From an uncultured Acetatifactor sp. (GTDB lineage: Bacteria > Bacillota > Clostridia > Lachnospirales > Lachnospiraceae), in contig CANQEH010000006.1 in NCBI GenBank assembly GCA_947594835.1, forward strand, positions 46,738-110,737: a stretch of DNA of 64,000 nucleotides, written 5' to 3'. The first letter of the stretch is position 1; each line of letters opens with the position of its first letter. A program made the position numbers and the translations under genes. The notes under the pieces were generated by a model that did no database searches, was not told the DNA's origin, and saw only the letters and a program-made list of their open reading frames with translations. This document shows, piece by piece, positions 25,549 through 35,750 of the stretch.

Positions 25549-28500
25549 ATGTACAACAAAGTATCGAAGGAACTGGATTTCGTGGAACGGGAAAAAAGCG
25601 TGGAGCGGTTCTGGCGGGAGAACGACATTTTCCAAAAGAGCATTGAGAACCGCAAAGAAGGGCCTGTCTACACTTTTTACGACGGCCCGCCCACCGCAAA
25701 CGGCAAGCCCCACATCGGCCATGTGCTCACAAGGGTCATCAAGGACATGATCCCCAGATACCGCACCATGAAGGGCTATATGGTGCCCCGGAAAGCCGGA
25801 TGGGACACCCACGGCCTGCCTGTGGAAATCGAGGTGGAGAAGCAGTTAGGCCTAAACGGCAAGGATCAGATCGAGGAGTACGGGCTGGAACCTTTTATCG
25901 AGCAGTGCAAGGAGAGCGTCTGGAAATACAAGGGGATGTGGGAGGACTTTTCCGGCACCGTAGGATTTTGGGCGGATATGGATCACCCTTACGTCACCTA
26001 TCACGACGATTACATCGAGTCCGAGTGGTGGGCCTTAAAGACCATCTGGGACAAAGGGCTTTTGTACAAGGGCTTTAAGATCGTGCCCTACTGCCCCCGC
26101 TGCGGCACGCCGCTCTCCACGGCGGAAGTGGCGCAGGGATATAAGGATGTAAAGGAACGCTCCGCCATCGCCCGCTTCAAGGTAAAGGGGGAGGACGCCT
26201 ATATCCTGGCCTGGACGACCACGCCCTGGACGCTTCCCTCCAACGTGGCGCTCTGTGTGAATCCCAATGAAATCTACGCCAAGGTGGAGGCGGCGGACGG
26301 CTATACCTATTATATGGCCCAGGCGCTGCTTGACACAGTGCTGGGAAAGCTTGGGGATGCGAAAGAGGGGAAAGACGCTTACCGGGTGCTTGAGACCTAT
26401 ACCGGCAAGGAACTGGAGTACAAAGAGTACGAGCCGCTCTTTGACTGTGCGCTGGAGATCTGCAGGCGGCAGGGCAAAAAGGCCCATTATGTAGTATGTG
26501 ACACATATGTCACTTTGACGGACGGCACCGGCGTGGTACACATTGCTCCTGCCTTCGGTGAAGACGACGCCAAGGTGGGCAGAAACTATGACCTGCCCTT
26601 TGTGCAGCTGGTGGACAGCAAGGGCGAGATGACAGCGGAGACGGACTATGCGGGCGTCTTTGTGAAGGACGCAGATCCCATGATCTTAAAGGATCTGGAC
26701 GCAAAGGGGCTGCTCTTTGAGGCGCCTAAGTTCGAGCACAGCTATCCCCACTGCTGGCGCTGCGACACGCCGCTCATCTACTATGCGAGGGAGTCCTGGT
26801 ACATCAAGGAGACCGCGGTGCGGGACGACCTGATCCGCAACAACAATACGGTAAACTGGATCCCCGAGTCCATCGGCAGGGGACGTTTCGGCAACTGGCT
26901 GGAGAACATTCAGGACTGGGCCATCTCCCGGAACCGCTACTGGGGCACGCCCTTAAATATCTGGGAGTGCGGGTGCGGATACCAGAAATGCGTGGGCAGC
27001 AGGCAGGAGCTGGCGGAATTAAGCGGCAATCCTGAGAGCGCTAAGGTGGAGCTGCACAGGCCCTACATCGACGAGGTGACCTTTGCCTGTCCCAAGTGCG
27101 GCGGACAGATGCGCCGGGTGCCCGAGGTGATTGACTGCTGGTTTGACTCCGGGGCGATGCCCTTTGCCCAGCACCATTATCCGTTTGAAAACAAGGAGCT
27201 GTTTGAACAGCAGTTCCCCGCCCAGTTTATCTCCGAGGCGGTGGATCAGACCCGGGGTTGGTTCCACTCCCTGATGGCGGAGTCCACGCTTCTGTTCAAC
27301 AAGGCGCCCTATGAGAATGTCATCGTGCTGGGCCATGTGCAGGACGAAAACGGCCAGAAGATGAGCAAATCCAAGGGCAATGCGGTGGATCCTTTCCAGG
27401 CTCTGGAAACCTACGGCGCAGACGCGATCCGCTGGTATTTTTACAGCAACTCAGCGCCCTGGCTGCCCAACCGCTTTTCCGGCAAAATCGTGCAGGAGGG
27501 CCAGCGCAAATTTATGGGCAAGCTCTGGAACACCTATGCGTTCTTTGTGCTTTACGCAAACATCGACGGGTTTGACGCCTCCCAGTATCAGCTGGAATAT
27601 GACAGTCTGACCGTATTGGACAAGTGGCTTCTGTCCCGGCTCAATACCGTGGTGGGGGAAGTGGACGGCAATCTGGACAAATACCGCATCCCCGAGGCGG
27701 CCAAAGCGCTCCAGGATTTTGTGGAGGAGATGAGCAACTGGTATGTGCGGCGCAACAGGGAGCGGTTCTGGGCCAAAGGGATGGAGCAGGACAAGATCAA
27801 CGCCTATATGACCCTGTACACCGCCCTGGTGACGATCAGCAAGGCGGCGGCGCCCATGATCCCGTTTATGACCGAGGACATTTACCGGAATCTGGTGTGC
27901 AGCGTGGACAAGGACGCGCCGGAGAGCGTGCACCTCTGCGATTTCCCCAAGGTGGAGGCGCGCTATATCGACGGGGAGCTGGAAGCGGTCATGGAAGAAG
28001 TGCAAAGCGCCGTTACCATCGGCCATTCCTGCAGAGAGGATGCGGCATTAAAGACCCGTCAGCCCTTAAGCCGGATGTATCTGAAAGCGGACGCTGTCTT
28101 AAGCAGCTTTTACACGGACATCATCAAGGACGAGCTGAACGTAAAGGAAGTGGTGTTTACCGACGACGTGCGGGAGTTTACCTCCTATACCTTTAAGCCG
28201 CAGCTTCGCACCGTGGGTCCGAAGTACGGAAAGCATCTGGGCGCGATCCAGAAAATCCTGGCGTCTTTGGACGGCAACGCGGCCATGGACGAGCTGAATG
28301 AGAACGGGAAGCTGGCCTTTGAGGCAGACGGCGTTTCCGTGGAACTGTCGGCGGAGGATCTGCTCATCGACCGGGTGCAGAAGCCTGGGTTTGTGGCTTC
28401 CGAAAACGGCTCCATGACGGTGGTGCTGGATGCCAACCTGACGGAGGAACTGATCGAGGAGGGCTTTGTTCTGGAGCTGATCAGCAAGATCCAGACCATG

Positions 28501-28710
28501 CGCAAGGAGGCCGATTTTGAGGTGACGGATCACATCCGTGTCTCTGTGAACGGCAACGAAAAGCTGGCCGCCCTGGCGGAGAAAAACAAAAAGAGTATCT
28601 CCGGCAAGGTGCTGGCGGACGAACTGACCTCCGAAAAGGAATTTGCTGTTTCCAGGGAGTGGGACAATGTAAACGGCGAGCGGGTTACCCTTTCCCTGGA
28701 GAGAGTTTAA
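25549..28710 (+). CDS. ileS: Isoleucyl-tRNA synthetase, long (type 2-like) form
   Basis: A 1053-aa class I synthetase starting MYNKVSKELDFVERE behind GAGGAGGA. HIGH motif in KPHIGHVL (about 56-60), GWDTHGLPVE, an editing domain (about 190-400) and KMSKSKGN (about 605). The length and the C-terminal region with no CxxC zinc knuckle fit the eukaryote-like IleS2 type rather than the 930-aa IleS1. IleS2 enzymes are often less sensitive to mupirocin (family knowledge, not tested here). Controlled by the T-box upstream. Confidence 0.95.
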   Translation: MYNKVSKELDFVEREKSVERFWRENDIFQKSIENRKEGPVYTFYDGPPTANGKPHIGHVLTRVIKDMIPRYRTMKGYMVPRKAGWDTHGLPVEIEVEKQLGLNGKDQIEEYGLEPFIEQCKESVWKYKGMWEDFSGTVGFWADMDHPYVTYHDDYIESEWWALKTIWDKGLLYKGFKIVPYCPRCGTPLSTAEVAQGYKDVKERSAIARFKVKGEDAYILAWTTTPWTLPSNVALCVNPNEIYAKVEAADGYTYYMAQALLDTVLGKLGDAKEGKDAYRVLETYTGKELEYKEYEPLFDCALEICRRQGKKAHYVVCDTYVTLTDGTGVVHIAPAFGEDDAKVGRNYDLPFVQLVDSKGEMTAETDYAGVFVKDADPMILKDLDAKGLLFEAPKFEHSYPHCWRCDTPLIYYARESWYIKETAVRDDLIRNNNTVNWIPESIGRGRFGNWLENIQDWAISRNRYWGTPLNIWECGCGYQKCVGSRQELAELSGNPESAKVELHRPYIDEVTFACPKCGGQMRRVPEVIDCWFDSGAMPFAQHHYPFENKELFEQQFPAQFISEAVDQTRGWFHSLMAESTLLFNKAPYENVIVLGHVQDENGQKMSKSKGNAVDPFQALETYGADAIRWYFYSNSAPWLPNRFSGKIVQEGQRKFMGKLWNTYAFFVLYANIDGFDASQYQLEYDSLTVLDKWLLSRLNTVVGEVDGNLDKYRIPEAAKALQDFVEEMSNWYVRRNRERFWAKGMEQDKINAYMTLYTALVTISKAAAPMIPFMTEDIYRNLVCSVDKDAPESVHLCDFPKVEARYIDGELEAVMEEVQSAVTIGHSCREDAALKTRQPLSRMYLKADAVLSSFYTDIIKDELNVKEVVFTDDVREFTSYTFKPQLRTVGPKYGKHLGAIQKILASLDGNAAMDELNENGKLAFEADGVSVELSAEDLLIDRVQKPGFVASENGSMTVVLDANLTEELIEEGFVLELISKIQTMRKEADFEVTDHIRVSVNGNEKLAALAEKNKKSISGKVLADELTSEKEFAVSREWDNVNGERVTLSLERV

Positions 28711-28801
28711 CGGGCAAAAACCGCTGCGGAAAATATGGGTTGGAATCGGCCCGGCAATTTGGTATAATAATCGGAAAAGGGTGATAAAGGAGAACACCAA
28801 A

Positions 28802-31300
28802 ATGAAAAATGTAAATGTGACACCGAAAAAAGCGGAGAAGATAAAATTCGACAAAGAACTTTTTAAGAGAAGCGTCCTTTACAACGTGCGGACCATGTAC
28901 CGCAAGGATCTGGAGGAGGCTACGCCCCAGCAGCTGTTCCAGGCAGTGTCCCACGCCATCAAGGATCAGATCATCCAGAACTGGATCAACACCCAGAAGG
29001 CCTATGACAAGGAAGACCCCAAAATGGTGTACTATATGTCCATGGAGTTTTTGATGGGCAGGGCACTGGGCAACAATATCATCAACCTGCAGGCTTGCAA
29101 GCCAGTCAAGGAAGCCCTGGAGGAACTGGGCTTTGACTTAAATATGGTGGAAGACCAGGAGCCGGATGCGGCGCTTGGAAACGGCGGCCTGGGCCGTCTG
29201 GCAGCCTGCTTTCTGGACTCTCTGGCGACGCTGGGCTATGCGGCCTACGGCTGCGGCATCCGCTACCGCTACGGGATGTTCAGGCAGGAGATCCGGGACG
29301 GCTATCAGGTGGAAGTGCCCGACAACTGGCTGGCGGACGGCAATCCCTTTGAACTGCGCAGGCCCGAGTACGCAAAGACCGTGAAGTTCGGCGGCTATGT
29401 GTCCATGTATACCGATGAGAATGGCCGCAACCATTTTGTGCAGGAGGGATACCAGTCCGTGCGGGCGGTTCCCTTTGACCTGCCCATCGTGGGATACGGA
29501 AACGGCATTGTGAACACTCTGCGCATCTGGGACGCGGAGCCCATGGAAGTGTTCCAGCTGGATTCTTTTGACCAGGGCGATTACAGGAAAGCCGTGGAGC
29601 AGGAAAACCTGGCCAGGAACATTGTGGAGGTGCTCTATCCCAACGACAACCACTATGCGGGAAAAGAGCTGCGCTTAAAGCAGCAGTATTTCTTTATCTC
29701 TGCCTCTGTGCAGGAGGCCGTGGAGAAGTATATGAGGAAGCACGGGGACATCCACCGCTTCCACGAGAAGGTGACCTTCCAGTTAAACGACACCCACCCC
29801 ACGGTGGCTGTGCCGGAGCTGATGCGGATCCTTCTGGACGAATACAACCTTTCCTGGGACGAGGCATGGCAGATTACCACCCGCACCTGCGCCTACACCA
29901 ACCACACCATTATGGCGGAGGCGCTGGAGAAATGGCCCATTGACCTGTTTTCCCGGCTGCTGCCCAGGATCTATCAGATCGTGGAGGAGATCAACCGCAG
30001 GTTTGTCCGGGAGATCGAGCAGAAGTATGCGGGAATTTACGGCGTGGACGTGCAGGAAAAGATCCGCAAGATGGCGATCCTGTACGACGGGCAGGTGAAG
30101 ATGGCCCATATGGCCATTGTGGCCGGATATTCTGTAAACGGTGTGGCAAGGCTGCACACGGAAATCTTAAAGCATCAGGAGCTGAAAGATTTTTACGAGA
30201 TGTTCCCGGAGCGCTTCAACAATAAGACAAACGGCATTACCCAGAGACGGTTCCTTCTGCACGGCAATCCCCTGCTGGCAGACTGGGTGACTTCCCGGGT
30301 GGGCGAGGGCTGGATCACGGATCTGCCCCAGATCGCAAAATTGAGGGAGGTGGCGGACAACGCCAAGGCCCAGAAGGAATTTATGGACATCAAATACCAG
30401 AACAAGCTGCGCCTGGCCAAGTATATTTTAGAGCACAACGGCATTGAGGTAGATCCCAATTCCATCTTTGACGTACAGGTAAAGCGGCTCCATGAATACA
30501 AGAGGCAGCTGCTCAACATCCTTCATGTGATGTACCTGTATAACGATTTAAAGGCGCACCCGGACAAGGAATTTTTCCCCAGAACCTTTATCTTTGGGGC
30601 CAAGGCGGCGGCTGGCTATCGGAACGCAAAGCTCACCATCAAGCTGATCAACTCGGTGGCGGACGTGGTGAACAACGACGCATCCATCGGCGGAAAGATC
30701 AAGGTGGTGTTCATTGAAAACTACAATGTATCCAACGCGGAGATCATCTTTGCGGCGGCGGACGTGTCCGAGCAGATTTCCACGGCCAGCAAGGAGGCGT
30801 CCGGCACCGGCAACATGAAATTCATGTTAAACGGCGCGCTGACTCTGGGAACCATGGACGGCGCCAATGTGGAGATTGTGGAGGAAGTGGGCGCGGAGAA
30901 CGCATTCATCTTCGGCTTAAGCTCCGACGAGGTCATCCACTATGAGCAGTACGGCGGCTACAACCCTGTGGAGATCTACAACAGCGACGGGGAACTGCAC
31001 AGGGTGCTGGATCAGCTGGTGGACGGAACCTACTCCCCCAACCAGGAGCTGTTCCGCTCGCTGTACAACTCGCTGTTAAATACCCTTTCCACTGCCAAGG
31101 CGGACACCTATTTTATCTTAAAGGATTTCAGGTCTTATGCGGAGGCCCAGCAGAAAGTGGAGGCGGCTTACCGCGACAGGGCCGGATGGGCAAAGAGCGC
31201 CATCTTAAACGTGGCAGGCTCCGGCAAGTTTACCTCCGACAGAACCATTCAGCAGTATGTGGATGAAATCTGGCATCTGGACAAAGTGGAGCTGAAGTAA
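28802..31300 (+). CDS. glgP: Glycogen/maltodextrin phosphorylase
   Basis: An 832-aa GT35 enzyme that releases glucose 1-phosphate from alpha-1,4-glucans. I start at MKNVNVTPKK behind AAAGGAGA rather than at a GTG 21 bases upstream. NGGLGRLAACFLDS near residue 125, the glucan site and the PLP-binding region GTGNMKFMLNG (Lys about 673) are intact. Together with glgC/glgD it indicates glycogen storage and turnover. A TATAAT-like -10 lies about 35 bases upstream. Confidence 0.95.
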   Translation: MKNVNVTPKKAEKIKFDKELFKRSVLYNVRTMYRKDLEEATPQQLFQAVSHAIKDQIIQNWINTQKAYDKEDPKMVYYMSMEFLMGRALGNNIINLQACKPVKEALEELGFDLNMVEDQEPDAALGNGGLGRLAACFLDSLATLGYAAYGCGIRYRYGMFRQEIRDGYQVEVPDNWLADGNPFELRRPEYAKTVKFGGYVSMYTDENGRNHFVQEGYQSVRAVPFDLPIVGYGNGIVNTLRIWDAEPMEVFQLDSFDQGDYRKAVEQENLARNIVEVLYPNDNHYAGKELRLKQQYFFISASVQEAVEKYMRKHGDIHRFHEKVTFQLNDTHPTVAVPELMRILLDEYNLSWDEAWQITTRTCAYTNHTIMAEALEKWPIDLFSRLLPRIYQIVEEINRRFVREIEQKYAGIYGVDVQEKIRKMAILYDGQVKMAHMAIVAGYSVNGVARLHTEILKHQELKDFYEMFPERFNNKTNGITQRRFLLHGNPLLADWVTSRVGEGWITDLPQIAKLREVADNAKAQKEFMDIKYQNKLRLAKYILEHNGIEVDPNSIFDVQVKRLHEYKRQLLNILHVMYLYNDLKAHPDKEFFPRTFIFGAKAAAGYRNAKLTIKLINSVADVVNNDASIGGKIKVVFIENYNVSNAEIIFAAADVSEQISTASKEASGTGNMKFMLNGALTLGTMDGANVEIVEEVGAENAFIFGLSSDEVIHYEQYGGYNPVEIYNSDGELHRVLDQLVDGTYSPNQELFRSLYNSLLNTLSTAKADTYFILKDFRSYAEAQQKVEAAYRDRAGWAKSAILNVAGSGKFTSDRTIQQYVDEIWHLDKVELK

Positions 31301-31330
31301 GAAGACGGCAAGAAGACGGGAGGAGATCAC

Positions 31331-33622
31331 ATGGTGAAATGTTTGGAAGGCGGCGCTTATCTGGTAAACGGCACGGAGATCGTGCCGGATACGCCGGAAG
31401 CCTCCGCCTGCATCGAGGCGAAGACGGGAAAAACCCTTTCAAAGGAGGAAGCGGCAAAACAAACCATTGCCTACGGCATTCTGGAGAGCCACAACACCTC
31501 CGGCGATATGAAACGGCTGAAGATCCGTTTTGACAAGCTCACTTCCCATGACATCACCTTTGTGGGCATTATCCAGACCGCAAGGGCGTCCGGGCTTCGG
31601 AAATTCCCCATGCCCTATGTGCTCACCAACTGTCACAATTCCCTCTGCGCAGTGGGCGGCACCATCAACGAGGACGACCATATGTTTGGCCTGACCTGCG
31701 CCCAGCGCTACGGCGGCGTCTATGTGCCTCCCCACCAGGCGGTGATCCATCAGTATGCCCGGGAAATGCTGGCCGGGGGCGGGAAGATGATTTTAGGATC
31801 CGACTCCCATACCCGCTATGGCGCCCTGGGCACCATGGCCATGGGCGAGGGCGGGCCGGAACTGGTAAAACAGCTTTTGAACCAGACTTACGACATCAAT
31901 ATGCCCGGCGTGGTGGCAGTGTACCTGACCGGGGAGCCGGTGAAAGGGGTGGGCCCCCAGGATGTGGCGTTAGCCATCATCGGCGCGGTGTTTGAGCGCG
32001 GCTATGTGAAAAATAAGGTGATGGAGTTTGTGGGCCCCGGCGTGGCTTCCTTAAGCGCGGACTTCCGCATCGGCGTGGATGTGATGACCACCGAGACCAC
32101 CTGTCTGTCCTCCATCTGGAAGACGGACGGGGAGATTGAGGAGTTTTATGAGATCCACGGCAGGAAAGAGGAGTACCGGGAGTTAAATCCCGGCCAGGTG
32201 GCTTACTATGACGGGCTGATCCAGGTGGACTTGTCCAAAGTGCGCCCCATGATCGCCATGCCCTTCCACCCCAGCAACGCCTACACCATTGAAGAAGTGA
32301 ACCAGAATCTGATGGACATTCTGGACGAAACCGAGAAACGGGCTCTGGTGAGCCTGGGCGGGTCGGTGGAGTACCACTTAAAGGACAAGGTAAAGGATGG
32401 GAAATTCCTGGTGGATCAGGGGATCATTGCGGGCTGCGCAGGCGGCGGCTTTGAGAACATCTGCGCCGCCGCGGACATCTTGAAAGGCCGCTGCATCGGC
32501 TCCGGCGGGTTTACCTTAAGCGTGTACCCTGCCTCCATGCCCATCTATATGGAACTGATCCGAAACGGCTGCGCCGCCACAATTTTAGAGACGGGCGCGG
32601 TGATGAAGACGGCCTTCTGCGGCCCCTGCTTCGGCGCAGGCGACACCCCGGCCAACAATGCCTTCAGCATCCGCCACTCCACCCGCAATTTCCCCAACCG
32701 GGAGGGCAGCAAGCTGCAGAGCGGCCAGATTTCTTCGGTCGCCCTGATGGACGCCCGCTCCATTGCGGCGACGGCGGCAAACCAGGGCGTGCTGACGCCA
32801 GCTACGGATTTTGACGGCGAAATTGGAAAGTATCGCTATCATTTTGACAGTAAGATTTATGCAAACCGTGTGTTTGATTCCCACGGGGTGGCGGATGAGA
32901 GCGTGGAGATCCAGTTAGGCCCCAACATCAAAGACTGGCCAGTGATGGGAGAACTGCCGGAAAATCTGGTACTGCAGGTAGTCAGCGAGATCCACGATCC
33001 CGTCACCACCACGGACGAGCTGATCCCCTCCGGCGAGACATCCTCCTACCGCTCCAATCCACTGGGACTGGCGGAGTTTACCTTAAGCCGCAAGGATCCG
33101 CAGTATGTGGCCAGGGCGAAGGAGATCCAGAAGGCGGAGACCGAGCGCATGAAAGGCGGCCACCCCTGCCATGTCCTTCCTGTGTTAAAAGAAGTGATGG
33201 GAGTCATCAAGACAGAATACCCTCAGGCGGGCCACGAAAACACCGGCTTTGGCTCCACCATCTTTGCGGTAAAGCCGGGGGACGGTTCCGCCAGGGAACA
33301 GGCGGCTTCCTGCCAGAAGGTGCTGGGGGGCTGGGCCAACATCGCCAACGAGTACGCCACCAAGCGCTACCGCTCCAACCTGATCAACTGGGGAATGCTG
33401 CCCTTCCTGATCCAGGAGGGAGAGCTGCCTTTTCAGAATCTGGACTATCTGTTCTTCCCCGGGATCCGCAAAGCGGTGACGGAGAAAGCGGAGAAAATCA
33501 CAGCCTATGTGGTAAAAGAGGGAGGCCTTATCCCCTTTGAACTGCGGCTGGGAGAACTCACAGACGAGGAGCGTCAGATCATCTTAAAGGGATGCCTGAT
33601 CAATTACAATCGGAATGAGTGA
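31331..33622 (+). CDS. Aconitase-family hydratase
   Basis: A 763-aa protein of the aconitase superfamily, longer than leuC and similar in layout to the poorly characterised YbhJ-type aconitases. Iron-sulfur and substrate motifs are visible: [32 protein letters not shown] and [17 protein letters not shown] (cluster cysteines) followed by [14 protein letters not shown] swivelling C-terminal domain follows (about 560-700). The substrate is not known; no other citrate-cycle gene is near. It follows glgP by 30 bases and is followed by an sseB-like gene, possibly one transcript. Confidence 0.85.
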   Translation: MVKCLEGGAYLVNGTEIVPDTPEASACIEAKTGKTLSKEEAAKQTIAYGILESHNTSGDMKRLKIRFDKLTSHDITFVGIIQTARASGLRKFPMPYVLTNCHNSLCAVGGTINEDDHMFGLTCAQRYGGVYVPPHQAVIHQYAREMLAGGGKMILGSDSHTRYGALGTMAMGEGGPELVKQLLNQTYDINMPGVVAVYLTGEPVKGVGPQDVALAIIGAVFERGYVKNKVMEFVGPGVASLSADFRIGVDVMTTETTCLSSIWKTDGEIEEFYEIHGRKEEYRELNPGQVAYYDGLIQVDLSKVRPMIAMPFHPSNAYTIEEVNQNLMDILDETEKRALVSLGGSVEYHLKDKVKDGKFLVDQGIIAGCAGGGFENICAAADILKGRCIGSGGFTLSVYPASMPIYMELIRNGCAATILETGAVMKTAFCGPCFGAGDTPANNAFSIRHSTRNFPNREGSKLQSGQISSVALMDARSIAATAANQGVLTPATDFDGEIGKYRYHFDSKIYANRVFDSHGVADESVEIQLGPNIKDWPVMGELPENLVLQVVSEIHDPVTTTDELIPSGETSSYRSNPLGLAEFTLSRKDPQYVARAKEIQKAETERMKGGHPCHVLPVLKEVMGVIKTEYPQAGHENTGFGSTIFAVKPGDGSAREQAASCQKVLGGWANIANEYATKRYRSNLINWGMLPFLIQEGELPFQNLDYLFFPGIRKAVTEKAEKITAYVVKEGGLIPFELRLGELTDEERQIILKGCLINYNRNE

Positions 33623-33636
33623 AAGGAATATGCAAT

Positions 33637-34215
33637 ATGGAATTTAACAAGACGGTATCCAATCCCATGCTGATGGGCACCATTGAACTGCTGAAAGCGG
33701 AGGATACCCCGGAGCATCGGAATATGTTTGTGGCGGAGCTCCAGAAAGCCTCCCTGATGGCCCCGGCAGTGATTGAGCCGGAGCCTGTGGAAAAGGGCGA
33801 CGGCGGGCTGTCCATTGCCCCCGGCAGCAAGGTGCAGTTCCCCATGCTGGCGGCCCCCGACGGAAGGAAATTTTTCATGGGCTTTACGGATATGGGGGAA
33901 TACAGGAAGTGGCAGGAGAAAAACAAAGACCTTCCCTTCTTTGCGCTGAAATTTGACGACTATGCCGGGATGATGCTGCGCAGGACCCCGCAGGGCGTGG
34001 AGAGCCCGGCGGTGGGCTTTGTGATCAATCCCATGGGGGAGAACATCATTGTCTCCAAGGAGATGGCGGCCGGGATCATGGCGGCCAGGCTGGCTTACGC
34101 AAAGCAGCAGGCGGGGGCAGGAGCGCAGCAGGGCATCCGGCTGACGGTGCCGCAGGGGGCCCAGACGTCTCCAAAAGCAGGGGAGGGCCAGGCGGATCCC
34201 GGGACGCCGGTGTAA
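33637..34215 (+). CDS. SseB N-terminal-domain protein, 192 aa
   Basis: I start at MEFNKTVSNPMLMG rather than at a GTG 18 bases upstream that overlaps the previous stop. Residues 1-140 have the pattern of the SseB N-terminal domain (LPMLAAPDG-like strand, FFMGFTDMGEYRKW, FDDYAGMML, GFVINPMGENIIVSKE). The C-terminus is a low-complexity Gln/Ala/Gly tail. The function of this domain is unknown; in enterics it is linked to serine sensitivity. Ends about 30 bases before the sigma-28-type promoter of the next gene. Confidence 0.75.
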   Translation: MEFNKTVSNPMLMGTIELLKAEDTPEHRNMFVAELQKASLMAPAVIEPEPVEKGDGGLSIAPGSKVQFPMLAAPDGRKFFMGFTDMGEYRKWQEKNKDLPFFALKFDDYAGMMLRRTPQGVESPAVGFVINPMGENIIVSKEMAAGIMAARLAYAKQQAGAGAQQGIRLTVPQGAQTSPKAGEGQADPGTPV

Positions 34216-34246
34216 GAGCCTTTTTCGTCTTTTGCACGGCGGGCGC

Positions 34247-34273
34247 TAAAGGAAACTGAATTTGTGCCGATAT
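34247..34273 (+). promoter_or_regulatory. Sigma-28-type promoter
   Basis: TAAA (34247-34250), exactly 15 bases, GCCGATAT (34266-34273): an almost perfect flagellar sigma-28/SigD promoter. It is 235 bases upstream of the next ORF; the leader between (34274-34508) contains a GGGCGGC/GCCGCCC-like repeat region and an inverted GGTA(T/C)TTTT/AAAGTACC pair but no gene that I recognise. Confidence 0.7.
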
Positions 34274-34508
34274 ATCTATTACAGGAGGGCGGCCAGGCCA
34301 GCCGCCCGACAAGTATAGAATGGACACCACGGATGGTATTTTTTCGGGAAACGGAAATCCCCCAAAAGTACCATCCTTTTTTGCGCCAGAGAGGCGGAGG
34401 GACAAGGAGGAACTCAAAAATCCTGTATGTTGAAGCAGGCGGCGCCAGGGAAGGGGCCGCGGCCGGAGGCGTGCAGGAGGGGTGGTCCGGAAGGAGAGAA
34501 AAGAGGAT

Positions 34509-35579
34509 TTGAGAATAGATTCCAGTACAGTAGCAATGGGATCCGCCAGAAGCTATCGGTCTGCTTCGGCAAACGTCACGCGCTTTTCCATAACGGATTA
34601 TCAGGGGGGCCTGGCGCAGGGCGGCAATGCCCTGAACACTGCCATCGGGAATGACGGGCAGAGCGGCGGGGAAAAGACCAATCAGTCCACCCAGCAGCAA
34701 AGGCTGGAGGAGCTGAAAACCCGTCTTGAGAGATTCGGCATCCATGTGCAGGTGCGCAGTACGCCCAGCCAGGCCTTTGACAGCATCCGCAACCAGACGA
34801 TCAATTATATTCTGGATCTGTTTTTCGGAAGCTGGTCCAGGGGCGGATACTCCCGTTCTTCCTACAGCCTGACCCTGTCGGCGGCACAGCCTGCCCAGCT
34901 GCAGGAGATGAAGGTCTCCCAGGGGAATATGCTGTATGAGGCGGAGGACACCCAGTTTCACACCCAGGGGAAGGTGCGCACTTCCGATGGCAGGGAGATC
35001 GACTTTCAAATCAATGTGGGCATGAGCCGGGAATTTCAGCAGTACTACGAGCAGGATCTGCAGACGCAGCTTCAGCTGACCGACCCGCTGGTCATCAATC
35101 TGGACGGCGATGTGGCGGAGGTTTCGGATCAGACGTTCTACTTTGACCTGGACGCAGACGGCGTGCTGGACGAAGTGAACCAGCTGGGGGCCGGGAGCGG
35201 GTTTCTGGCGCTGGACAAAAACGGGGACGGAACCATCAACGACGGCAGCGAGCTGTTCGGAACCACAAGCGGCAACGGTTTCCGCGATCTTGCCAGATAC
35301 GACGAGGACGGAAACGGCTGGATCGACGAGAACGACGCGATCTGGGAGAAACTCAAGATCTGGTGCAAGGACGAAAACGGTCAGGACGTCCTCTATAAGC
35401 TGGCGGACCGCGGCGTGGGCGCCATCTGCCTGCAGAACGTGGGGACAGAGTTTACCCAGAGGGGACAGGACGGGAACGTCAAGGGCGTCGTCCGCAGTAC
35501 CGGCGTATTCCTCTATGAGAACGGCAGCGCGGGGACGCTGCAGCACATGGATCTTGCGAAGCGATCTTATTCGGCATAG
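34509..35579 (+). CDS. Unknown protein with EF-hand-like calcium loops, 356 aa
   Basis: I propose the TTG start (MRIDSSTVAMGSARSY), with AGAGGA just upstream and AAGGAG 12 bases away; a GTG 27 bases earlier is an alternative. The N-terminal 80 residues are polar and Gln/Ser-rich; a central strand-rich domain follows. Around residues 200-280 lie three Asp-rich loops, DLDADGVLDE, DKNGDGTINDG and DEDGNGWIDEN, which match EF-hand/dockerin-like calcium loops. No signal peptide. Such proteins are often described as VCBS- or hemolysin-related; the function is unknown. A sigma-28-type promoter upstream suggests a link with motility. Ends in a strong terminator. Confidence 0.7.
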   Translation: MRIDSSTVAMGSARSYRSASANVTRFSITDYQGGLAQGGNALNTAIGNDGQSGGEKTNQSTQQQRLEELKTRLERFGIHVQVRSTPSQAFDSIRNQTINYILDLFFGSWSRGGYSRSSYSLTLSAAQPAQLQEMKVSQGNMLYEAEDTQFHTQGKVRTSDGREIDFQINVGMSREFQQYYEQDLQTQLQLTDPLVINLDGDVAEVSDQTFYFDLDADGVLDEVNQLGAGSGFLALDKNGDGTINDGSELFGTTSGNGFRDLARYDEDGNGWIDENDAIWEKLKIWCKDENGQDVLYKLADRGVGAICLQNVGTEFTQRGQDGNVKGVVRSTGVFLYENGSAGTLQHMDLAKRSYSA

Positions 35580-35603
35580 CGGACAAAAACATAGATGTAA
35601 AAG

Positions 35604-35638
35604 CAAACTGCTTCTGTACCAGATACGGAAGCAGTTTT
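35604..35638 (+). terminator. Intrinsic terminator
   Basis: AACTGCTTC pairs with GAAGCAGTT across a partly paired GTA/TAC loop, followed by TTTTT. Confidence 0.88.
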
Positions 35639-35750
35639 TGCGTGGGCGGCAATTTGAATAATTCCTTTCAATTCGGGCAAACTGGTAACAAAATAACAGC
35701 TTGTAAGGTAGGCTTGCGAAAAAATTGCGTGAAAAGAAAGGGAAAACAAG

